Source: Nocardioides_C sp963700955 (lineage in GTDB: Bacteria > Actinomycetota > Actinomycetes > Propionibacteriales > Nocardioidaceae). From it: 64,000 nucleotides of DNA. Below the pieces are notes generated by a model. That model saw only the letters and a list, made by a program, of their open reading frames with translations. It did not search any database and had not been told where the DNA came from. Of the stretch, positions 15,888 to 22,900 are shown one piece after another. Every line of letters starts with the position of its first letter. Position 1 is the stretch's first letter. The stretch is taken from assembly GCA_963700955.1 (NCBI GenBank), contig CAVOZH010000004.1, positions 682,001 through 746,000 of the forward strand, in the 5' to 3' direction. The position numbers and the translations under genes were made by a program.

Positions 15888-17249
15888 GTGGACCGCCGGA
15901 TCTTCGGGATCGAGAACGAGTACGGCGTCACCTGCACGTTTCACGGGCAGCGACGCCTCTCGCCGGACGAGGTTGCCCGCTACCTGTTCCGCAAGGTGGT
16001 GTCCTGGGGCCGCAGCAGCAACGTCTTCCTGCGCAACGGCGCCCGCCTCTACCTCGACGTGGGCAGCCATCCGGAGTACGCCACCCCGGAGTGCGACGAC
16101 ATCGTCGACCTCGTCACCCACGACAAGGCGGGGGAGCGCGTGCTCGAGGGTCTCCTCGTCGACGCGGAGCGAAGGCTCCACGACGAAGGCATCGCCGGCG
16201 ACGTGTACCTGTTCAAGAACAACACCGACTCGGCCGGCAACTCCTACGGCTGCCACGAGAACTACCTCGTCGGGCGGCACGGTGAGTTCTCGAAGCTCGC
16301 CGACGTGCTGATCCCGTTCCTCGTGACACGGCAGATCATCGTGGGCGCCGGGAAGGTCACGCAGACCCCGCGCGGGGCGATGTACTCCGTCAGCCAGCGC
16401 GCGGAGCACATCTGGGAGGGCGTCTCGAGCGCCACGACCCGCAGCCGGCCGATCATCAACACGCGCGACGAGCCACACGCCGACGCCGAGAAGTACCGCC
16501 GCCTGCACGTGATCGTCGGGGACTCGAACATGAGCGAGACGACCACGATGCTGAAGGTCGCCAGCGCCGATCTCGTGCTCCGGATGATCGAGGAGGGCGT
16601 GGTGATGCGCGACCTCACGATGGAGAACCCGATCCGCGCCATCCGCGAGATCTCCCACGACATGACCGGCCGCCGCAAGGTGCGTCTCGCCAACGGTCGC
16701 GAGGCAAGCGCGCTGGACATCCAGGAGGAGTACCTCACCCGCGTGCGCGACTTCGTCGACCGCCGCGACCTGCAGACACCGGTCATCGACCGCACCCTCG
16801 ACCTGTGGGAGCGGAGCATCAAGGCGGTCGACTCCGGTGACCTGAGCCTGGTGGAGCGCGAGATCGACTGGGTCATCAAGTGGAAGCTCATCGACCGCTA
16901 CCGCTCCCAGCACGGACTGCCGCTGAGCCATCCGCGGATCGCGCAGCTGGACCTGGCCTACCACGACATCCACCGGGGCCGCGGCCTGTACTACCTGCTG
17001 GAGAAGCGGGGAGCGGTCGCCCGGGTCACCGACGACCTGCGGATCTTCGAGGCGAAGTCCGTGCCGCCCCAGACCACGCGGGCCCGGCTGCGCGGTGAGT
17101 TCATCAAGCGCGCGCAGGAGCGTCGGCGCGACTTCACCGTCGACTGGGTCCACCTGAAGCTCAACGACCAGGCCCAGCGCACGGTTTTGTGCAAGGACCC
17201 GTTTCGGTCCCAGGACGAGCGCGTCCACAAGCTGATCGAGGGCATGTGA
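15888..17249 (+). CDS. pafA: Pup-protein ligase PafA
   Basis: ATP-dependent ligase that joins the Pup C-terminal Glu side chain to lysines of target proteins, 453 aa. It shares the glutamine-synthetase-like fold with Dop but lacks the Dop loop. The N-terminal RRIFGIENEYG has the metal-binding Glu residues. The catalytic Asp is in ARLYLDVGSHPEYATPE, and NNTDSAGNSYGCHENYLV is the shared motif. The C-terminal domain includes ARLRGEFIKRAQERRRDF, the Pup-contacting end. GTG 15888 is supported by the TAGGGT box. It precedes the FKBP lipoprotein and pafBC, as in other actinobacteria. Confidence 0.96.
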   Translation: MDRRIFGIENEYGVTCTFHGQRRLSPDEVARYLFRKVVSWGRSSNVFLRNGARLYLDVGSHPEYATPECDDIVDLVTHDKAGERVLEGLLVDAERRLHDEGIAGDVYLFKNNTDSAGNSYGCHENYLVGRHGEFSKLADVLIPFLVTRQIIVGAGKVTQTPRGAMYSVSQRAEHIWEGVSSATTRSRPIINTRDEPHADAEKYRRLHVIVGDSNMSETTTMLKVASADLVLRMIEEGVVMRDLTMENPIRAIREISHDMTGRRKVRLANGREASALDIQEEYLTRVRDFVDRRDLQTPVIDRTLDLWERSIKAVDSGDLSLVEREIDWVIKWKLIDRYRSQHGLPLSHPRIAQLDLAYHDIHRGRGLYYLLEKRGAVARVTDDLRIFEAKSVPPQTTRARLRGEFIKRAQERRRDFTVDWVHLKLNDQAQRTVLCKDPFRSQDERVHKLIEGM

Positions 17250-17254
17250 CCGAC

Positions 17255-17283
17255 GCCTGAGCGGGTGTCAGGTTCTCTCAGGC
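17255..17283 (+). terminator. Weak hairpin after pafA
   Basis: Seven-base arms GCCTGAG and CTCAGGC separated by 15 nt just after the pafA stop, with no T-tract. Possible but unproven terminator. Confidence 0.3.
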
Positions 17284-17335
17284 CGCCCGGATAGGGTGGC
17301 AGCCGTTGTTGTCCCGTGACCTAGAGGTGAAACCT

Positions 17336-18316
17336 GTGCGCCGACGTCTCGTTGCGCTGACCGCCGTACCCCTGCTCCTTCTCGGAACCGCCGCGTGCGG
17401 TGACGACGGCGGAGACGGTGGCTCCGGGACGACGTCCGCCGCGGACTCGATCAAGGGGCTCGAGGTGTCGGGTGAGGTCGGCACCGCACCCAAGGTCACG
17501 GTCGACAAGCCGCTGAAGCTCGAGAAGACCCAGACCGAGGTGCTCACCGAGGGCAAGGGGAACCCCGTCGTCGAGGGGGAGCAGGCACTGCTGCACCTGT
17601 ACGTCGCGAACGGCACGACCGGCGCCAAGGCGCTCACCACCTACGACCAGGGCGTGCCCGCCGCCTTCCAGATGAGCGAGGCGCAGCTGTTCAAGTCGGT
17701 CGTGGACGCCACCGTCGGGAAGCCCGTCGGCAGCCGCGTCGTGGTCGCGGCGACCCCGAAGGACGCCTTCGGTGCCCAGGGTGCGCCCCAGTTCAAGCTC
17801 ACCGGCAAGGACGACGTGGTGTTCGTCGTGGACATCATGTCCGTGCAGCCGAAGGAGGTCCTCGACGCGCCCCAGGGCAAGAAGGCCGCGAACGTCCCAG
17901 CCGGCCTCCCGACAGTCGTGGAGAATGACGGAAAGGTCACCGGCCTCGACTTCGCCAAGGCAGCCAAGAACCCCCCGAAGAAGCTCCAGGTCGTCACGCT
18001 CGTGGAGGGCGACGGGCCGCCGGTTCGTGACGACTCGCTGGTCAGCTTCGACTACCTCGGGCAGGTCTACGGCAGCAAGAAGGTCTTCGACCAGTCCTAC
18101 ACCGCCGAGCCGCGGCCGTTCCCGGTCGGCATCGGCGGGCTGATCAAGGCCTGGGACCAGGCCCTCGTGGGAGCCAAGCGCGGCAGCCGCATCATGATCA
18201 TCGCCCCGCCGGAGATGGCGTACGGCGCGCAGGGCAGCCCGCCGAACATCCCGGCCAACGCGACCCTGGCCTTCGTCGTGGACGTCCTGGGCGTGGACCC
18301 CGCACCGTCGTCGTGA
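17336..18316 (+). CDS. FKBP-type peptidyl-prolyl isomerase lipoprotein
   Basis: Predicted exported lipoprotein of 326 aa. The signal peptide is RRRLVALTAVPLLLLGTAAC, with the lipobox cysteine at about residue 21, followed by a Gly/Asp/Ser linker. There are two FKBP-like repeats: a divergent first one (about residues 75-155) and a second (about 215-320) with DQSYTAEPRPFPVG and GSRIMIIAPPEMAYGAQG, the usual active-site region. It would assist folding of exported proteins outside the membrane. Its place between pafA and pafB is conserved in many actinobacteria as I recall, although it cannot act on cytoplasmic pupylation. Confidence 0.88.
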   Translation: MRRRLVALTAVPLLLLGTAACGDDGGDGGSGTTSAADSIKGLEVSGEVGTAPKVTVDKPLKLEKTQTEVLTEGKGNPVVEGEQALLHLYVANGTTGAKALTTYDQGVPAAFQMSEAQLFKSVVDATVGKPVGSRVVVAATPKDAFGAQGAPQFKLTGKDDVVFVVDIMSVQPKEVLDAPQGKKAANVPAGLPTVVENDGKVTGLDFAKAAKNPPKKLQVVTLVEGDGPPVRDDSLVSFDYLGQVYGSKKVFDQSYTAEPRPFPVGIGGLIKAWDQALVGAKRGSRIMIIAPPEMAYGAQGSPPNIPANATLAFVVDVLGVDPAPSS

Positions 18317-18341
18317 ACCGCAGGGCTGAAAGGGGGCGAGT

Positions 18342-19319
18342 GTGGCTGCACGGAAGAGCGAACGGCTGCTCAACCTGCTGATCACGCTCCTGGTGTCACG
18401 AAGCTACGTGACCAAGGAACGGATCCGCTCGGTGGTCGAGCAGTACCGCGAGGCGGGCGACGAGGCGTTCGAGAAGATGTTCGAGCGTGACAAGGACGAG
18501 CTGCGCTCGATCGGGATCCCGATCGAGGTGGGCTACCTCGACCGCGCCTTCGAGGACGAGCCCGGCTACCGGATCGAGCGGTCGGCCTTCGAGCTCCCGC
18601 AGATCGACCTCGAGCCCGACGAGGCGGCGGTCATCGGGCTCGCCGCCCGGGTGTGGCAGCACGCCGGCCTCGCCTCCGCCACCTCCGACGCCCTCGTCAA
18701 GCTCAAGGCGGCCGGGGTCAGCGTCGACCGCGACGTGCTCAGCAGCGTCTCGCCGCAGCTCACCGTCGAGGAACCGACGTTCGAGGCATTCTGGGCAGCG
18801 ACCCAGCAGCGCACCCCGGTGGCGTTCGACTACCGCACGGCCGGCAGCGCGGACACCGCTGAACGGCACCTCGAGCCATGGGGCGTGGTGTCCTTCCGTG
18901 GCCGGTGGTACGTCGTCGGCCTCGACACCGGCCGTGGCGCACCGCGGCTCTTCCGGCTCTCGCGGGTCCAGGGCGAGGTCCGCGAGACCGGCAAGCCGGG
19001 GACCTATGAGATCCCCGAGGGCACCGACATCCGGGCGCTCACCGAGTCCCTGGCCCCGGCGCCCGCCGAGCATCGCGCCCGGCTGCTCGTACGCCGCGGA
19101 GCCGCTCTCGGCCTGCGGCGCCAGGCCTCGCCTGTCGAGGGGGAGACACCCGATGGGTGGGACCGGATCGAGACGCCTTACGGCCGCACCGACGCCATGG
19201 CCGACGAGGTCCTCGGCTACGGAGCTCACGTCGTCGTCGAGGAGCCGGCCGACCTGCGAGAGCTGGTGGTCGCCCGGCTGCGCTCGGCGGCCGGCGCGGC
19301 AGGGGCGGTGACCTCGTGA
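18342..19319 (+). CDS. pafB: WYL-domain transcriptional activator PafB
   Basis: One half of the PafBC heterodimer that activates the RecA- and LexA-independent DNA damage response in mycobacteria, 325 aa. A winged helix-turn-helix lies at the N-terminus (ERLLNLLITLLVSRSYVTKERIR). The WYL domain follows in the middle (VSFRGRWYVVGLDTGRG, with GRWYVVG as the WYL-type strand), then the WCX extension. The start GTG 18342 has AAAGGGGGCG upstream. The stop overlaps the pafC start (GTGA at 19316-19319), giving coupled synthesis of equal amounts. Confidence 0.93.
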   Translation: MAARKSERLLNLLITLLVSRSYVTKERIRSVVEQYREAGDEAFEKMFERDKDELRSIGIPIEVGYLDRAFEDEPGYRIERSAFELPQIDLEPDEAAVIGLAARVWQHAGLASATSDALVKLKAAGVSVDRDVLSSVSPQLTVEEPTFEAFWAATQQRTPVAFDYRTAGSADTAERHLEPWGVVSFRGRWYVVGLDTGRGAPRLFRLSRVQGEVRETGKPGTYEIPEGTDIRALTESLAPAPAEHRARLLVRRGAALGLRRQASPVEGETPDGWDRIETPYGRTDAMADEVLGYGAHVVVEEPADLRELVVARLRSAAGAAGAVTS

Positions 19320-20287
19320 GCGGCGCACGGGAACAGGTCGGTCGGCTGCTCGCCCTGGTGCCCTACATCCAGAGCCGTGACGAGGTGTCCCTGGAGCAGG
19401 CCGCAGCCGACTTCGGCGTGCGGCCCGCGCAGATCGTCAAGGACCTCAACGTGCTGTGGTTCTGCGGGCTCCCCGGGCTCGGCATGGGCGACCTGATCGA
19501 CATCGACATGGACGCGCTGAAGGGGGAGGGCGTCATCCGGCTGTCCAACGCCGACTACCTCACCCGTCCGCTGCGCCTCGGCAGCTCGGAGGCGTCGGCG
19601 CTCATCGTGGCGCTCCGCACGCTGCGTGACGGGGGAGACGAGTCGGTCCGTCCCGTCGTGGACAGGACGCTCGCGAAGCTCGAGGCGGCCGCCGGCGACG
19701 GCGCGGCGCTCGCCGCCCAGGTCGACGTACACCTCTCCGAGACCGACGCAGCCCTGGCCACTCTCCGGGCCGAGCTGGAGGCGGCTGTGCGCGAGGGCCG
19801 CCAGGTGCGGCTCGGGTACTACGTGCCGGCCCGTGACGAGGCGACGGAGCGCACCGTCGACCCGCTGCGCCTCGTGAGAGCCGAGGGCCACACCTACCTC
19901 GACGCCTGGTGCCACACCGCCGAGGACCGCCGTCTCTTCCGCCTGGACCGGGTCTCCTCGGCGAAGGTCCTCGACTCCCCGGTGGACGACCACTCCGACC
20001 TGCCGCCTCGCGACCTGTCCGAGGGCATCTTCGCGCCGTCGGCGAACGACCTGCTGGCGACCCTCGTCCTCCAGCCGTCGGCCCGCTGGGTGGCGGAGTA
20101 CTACCCGGTCGAGTCAGCCGAGGAGGCCGGTGACGGCACCCTCCGCGTAAGGCTGCGGGTCGGCGACCCCGGGTGGCTCACGCGGCTGGTGCTCCGGCTC
20201 GGAGGGACCGCCCGCGTGGAGCAGCCCGCTGACCTTTCGGCCGCTGTTCAGCGTGCCGCCACCGACGCGCTGCGGAACTACCTGTGA
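19316..20287 (+). CDS. pafC: WYL-domain transcriptional activator PafC
   Basis: Partner of PafB, 323 aa. The N-terminal HTH (REQVGRLLALVPYIQSRDEVSLEQAAADF) is followed by a middle domain and the WYL strand GHTYLDAWCHTAEDRRLFRLDR. As in other PafC proteins the WYL motif is divergent (TYLDAWC). GTG 19316 overlaps the pafB stop. WYL domains are thought to bind single-stranded nucleic acid arising from damage. A promoter fitting the PafBC-dependent motif occurs at sbcD (57727-57749) in this same window. Confidence 0.92.
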   Translation: MSGAREQVGRLLALVPYIQSRDEVSLEQAAADFGVRPAQIVKDLNVLWFCGLPGLGMGDLIDIDMDALKGEGVIRLSNADYLTRPLRLGSSEASALIVALRTLRDGGDESVRPVVDRTLAKLEAAAGDGAALAAQVDVHLSETDAALATLRAELEAAVREGRQVRLGYYVPARDEATERTVDPLRLVRAEGHTYLDAWCHTAEDRRLFRLDRVSSAKVLDSPVDDHSDLPPRDLSEGIFAPSANDLLATLVLQPSARWVAEYYPVESAEEAGDGTLRVRLRVGDPGWLTRLVLRLGGTARVEQPADLSAAVQRAATDALRNYL

Positions 20288-20333
20288 CGCGGCGTACGAT
20301 GAGCGTGAGCCCCGTGCAACCGAAGAGGACCCC

Positions 20334-20621
20334 ATGAACTACGCAGTGACGCCCATGGCGATGAACCTTGGCCCGACCGAGATCTTGCTGATCCTCCTCG
20401 TCCTCGTGCTGCTGTTCGGCGCGAAGAAGCTGCCCGAGCTCGCCCGCGGCAGCGGCCGTGCGCTCCGCATCTTCAAGGCCGAGACCAAGGGCCTGATGGA
20501 CGATGACGACGACAAGTACAAGACGCCTGAGCAGAAGCAGATCGACGCCGCTCACCGCACCGAGGCTGCCAGGACCGTCGAGACGCCGGTCGAGCAGTCC
20601 CGCCCCGACGCCGACCGCTGA
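20334..20621 (+). CDS. tatA: Sec-independent protein translocase subunit TatA
   Basis: Pore-forming subunit of the twin-arginine translocase, 95 aa. One N-terminal membrane helix (GPTEILLILLVLVLLFGAKK) ends in the conserved FG hinge. An amphipathic helix follows (LPELARGSGRALRIFKAE), then a charged tail. The start ATG 20334 has GAAGAGGA upstream. It is followed by tatC, with pafBC upstream, the same order as in mycobacteria. Confidence 0.94.
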   Translation: MNYAVTPMAMNLGPTEILLILLVLVLLFGAKKLPELARGSGRALRIFKAETKGLMDDDDDKYKTPEQKQIDAAHRTEAARTVETPVEQSRPDADR

Positions 20622-20648
20622 CGGCCGTACCTAGGATCCACGCCACCC

Positions 20649-21548
20649 TTGTCTCTCAACGGAGTCGTGGGGCTCTTCCGGACCGCCCCCAAGAGCACTG
20701 TCGGTGACGACGGACGGATGGCGCTCGCCGACCATCTCCGCGAGCTCAGGGCACGCCTGCTCCGGATCGCGGTCTTCCTGGTCGTCGGCATCACCGTCGC
20801 GTGGTTCTTCTACGACCAGCTGTTCTCGCTGATCTACGAGCCGTACAAACAGGCCCAGGAGACCCTCCAGGGGCAGGGCGTGAACTCCAAGCCGGTCCTG
20901 ACCGGAGTGGCGAACCCGCTCCTGCTCCAGCTCAAGCTCTGCGCGCTCGCCACGGTCGTCCTCGGCAGCCCGTTCTGGCTCTACCAGATCTGGGCCTTCG
21001 TCGTCCCGGGGCTGCACCCGCACGAGAGGCGCTGGACCCGGGTGTTCGCCACGGTCGCGGGCCCGTTGTTCATCGCCGGTGTCGCGGTGGGCTACTACGT
21101 GCTCCCCAAGGGCCTCGAGGTGCTCATCGGGTTCACGCCGGAGTCGATCCAGAACCTCGTCGAGTTCGGCGACTACTTCCGGTTCCTGACCCGCATGCTG
21201 CTGGTCTTCGGCATCGCCTTCGAGATCCCGCTGTTCGTCGTGATGCTGAGCCTGGCCGGGGTCGTCTCGGGCAAGGCCCTCGGCGCGTACCGGCCCTGGA
21301 TCGTCGTCGGGACCTTCGTGTTCGCCGCCGTCGCGACACCTTCGACGGACCCGTTCTCGATGCTGATGCTCGCGATCCCGATGACGATCCTGTTCCTCAT
21401 CTCCGAGGGCATCGCACGTGTGATCGACCGGCGCCGCGGCCGACAGGCCGCCGCGGAGCACCTGACGGGCGTCGACGACGACGTCGCCTCGCCGTTGCCC
21501 TACTCCCGCGAGGACATCACGCCCTCGCGCCTCGACGAGGACGACTGA
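20649..21548 (+). CDS. tatC: Sec-independent protein translocase subunit TatC
   Basis: Polytopic receptor of the twin-arginine translocase, 299 aa with six membrane segments. Conserved elements are MALADHLRELRARLL at the cytoplasmic N-terminus, LYQIWAFVVPGLHPHERR in the first loop, and ATPSTDPFSMLMLAIPM near the end. The start is uncertain. TTG 20649 gives the N-terminus SLNGVVGLFRTAPKS, and GTG 20664 is an alternative. A TAGGAT box at 20633-20638 could serve as a promoter. The C-terminal tail is acidic. Confidence 0.93.
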   Translation: MSLNGVVGLFRTAPKSTVGDDGRMALADHLRELRARLLRIAVFLVVGITVAWFFYDQLFSLIYEPYKQAQETLQGQGVNSKPVLTGVANPLLLQLKLCALATVVLGSPFWLYQIWAFVVPGLHPHERRWTRVFATVAGPLFIAGVAVGYYVLPKGLEVLIGFTPESIQNLVEFGDYFRFLTRMLLVFGIAFEIPLFVVMLSLAGVVSGKALGAYRPWIVVGTFVFAAVATPSTDPFSMLMLAIPMTILFLISEGIARVIDRRRGRQAAAEHLTGVDDDVASPLPYSREDITPSRLDEDD

Positions 21549-21549
21549 G

Positions 21550-21936
21550 GTGCCGACCGCCGAGGTCGTCGAGGTCGACGCGTTCGACCTGCCCGACTGG
21601 CTGGGAGAGTCCGAGGTGACCTGGCGAGCCGGCTCCAGCGTCCGCGGCTCGCACCACGTCGCCGGTGACCTCACGGGCGGGGCGGTGCCGGTCCCCTGTG
21701 ACCTCCTCGCCGCCGACCGTGCCTATCCGCAGCCCGTGCTGGACTCCGAGTGGCGGCGGGCGGCCCACCAGCAGTGGACCTACGGGCAGGTTCTGCTGCT
21801 GGAGTACGACGGCCGGCTCACCCTCGCCGTGCCGGGGACCGACTTCACCGCCGACCGAGTCCTCGAGAGCCTGACCCGCCTGGCGAAGGCGGTGGGAGTC
21901 AAGCCGACCCGTTTCGTGGCGGCCCTACGGCTCTGA
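21550..21936 (+). CDS. Hypothetical protein between tatC and the lipid kinase (128 aa)
   Basis: Not recognised. GTG 21550 is one base after the tatC stop. The soluble sequence has an acidic N-terminus (VVEVDAFDLPDWLGESEVTWR), a middle part that looks like beta strands (GQVLLLEYDGRLTLAVPG) and a C-terminal helix (ADRVLESLTRLAKAVGV). No membrane segment or cysteine pair is visible apart from one Cys. Codon use matches its neighbours, so it is likely a real gene co-transcribed with tatC. Confidence 0.65.
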   Translation: MPTAEVVEVDAFDLPDWLGESEVTWRAGSSVRGSHHVAGDLTGGAVPVPCDLLAADRAYPQPVLDSEWRRAAHQQWTYGQVLLLEYDGRLTLAVPGTDFTADRVLESLTRLAKAVGVKPTRFVAALRL

Positions 21937-22008
21937 CGCTCGTACCTTCCTGCCGATCGACGGAGGGCGTTATCGCGGTGCCGCCGCGAATGCCCCTCGG
22001 CCTCCGCG

Positions 22009-22014
22009 TATTCT
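22009..22014 (+). promoter_or_regulatory. -10 element of the diacylglycerol kinase gene (leaderless)
   Basis: TATTCT, 7 nt before GTG 22022. It also drives helY, whose start overlaps the kinase stop. Confidence 0.55.
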
Positions 22015-22021
22015 CGGCGCC

Positions 22022-22900
22022 GTGGCCAGAGAGATCGCCCTGTTGACCAATCCCTCCGCGGGCAAGGGAGCCGGCTCGCGCACCGCGGCGATCGCCCTCC
22101 CGCGGCTGCGGGAGGCCGGCTTCGACGTCCGGGAGCTCGAGGGACGTGACGGCGCGGATGCGCTGTCCCTTGCGCGGCAGGCGGTCGCCGACGGGGTGGA
22201 GAGCCTGGTCGTCGTCGGCGGAGACGGCATGGTCCACATGGCCGTGCAGGCACTCGCCGGCACCGAGGTGAATCTCGGGATCATCCCCGCGGGCACGGGC
22301 AACGACGTGGCCCGTTACGTCGGCATCCCACGCAAGGACCCCCAGGCGGCAGCCGACGTCGTGGTCGGCTCGCACGTGCGGACCATCGACCTGGCGAAGG
22401 CGGGACCGACGTACTTCGTCACCGTCCTCGCCGCGGGGTTCGACTCGCTGGTCAACGAGCGCGCGAACCACATGCGCTGGCCCAAGGGGCAGATGCGCTA
22501 CAACCTCGCGACCCTGGCCGAGCTCCGGGTGTTCGAGCCGTTGCACTACACGCTCGAGCTCGACGGAGAGGTACGCCGGCTCGACGCGATGCTCGTGGCC
22601 GTCGGTAACGGTCCTTCCTTCGGGGGCGGCCTGCGGATAACTCACGGTGCGGAGCTCGACGACGGCATGCTTGATGTCGTGATCATCAAGCCGATGAGCA
22701 AGCTCGACCTCGTCCGGACCTACCCGAAGCTCTACACGGGGGGCCACACGCGACACCCGGCGTACGAGCACCACCGCGTGCGCACGGTGACGGTCGCGGC
22801 GCCCGGAGTGGCGGCCTACGCCGACGGCGAGCGACTCGGCGCGCTGCCGTTGACGGTCGAGGTCGTCCCACGCGCCCTCCGGGTACTGGCCCCGCGATGA
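22022..22900 (+). CDS. Diacylglycerol/lipid kinase family protein
   Basis: ATP-dependent lipid kinase of the DAGK/sphingosine-kinase fold, 292 aa. The phosphate-binding loop is LLTNPSAGKGAGSR at the N-terminus, the catalytic motif is VVVGGDGMVHMAVQAL (about residues 60-75), and IIPAGTGNDVARYVG follows. The C-terminal half has FGGGLRITHGAELDDGMLDVVI, also typical. It likely phosphorylates diacylglycerol or a related lipid at the inner leaflet. It is translationally coupled to helY through ATGA at 22897-22900. Confidence 0.9.
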   Translation: MAREIALLTNPSAGKGAGSRTAAIALPRLREAGFDVRELEGRDGADALSLARQAVADGVESLVVVGGDGMVHMAVQALAGTEVNLGIIPAGTGNDVARYVGIPRKDPQAAADVVVGSHVRTIDLAKAGPTYFVTVLAAGFDSLVNERANHMRWPKGQMRYNLATLAELRVFEPLHYTLELDGEVRRLDAMLVAVGNGPSFGGGLRITHGAELDDGMLDVVIIKPMSKLDLVRTYPKLYTGGHTRHPAYEHHRVRTVTVAAPGVAAYADGERLGALPLTVEVVPRALRVLAPR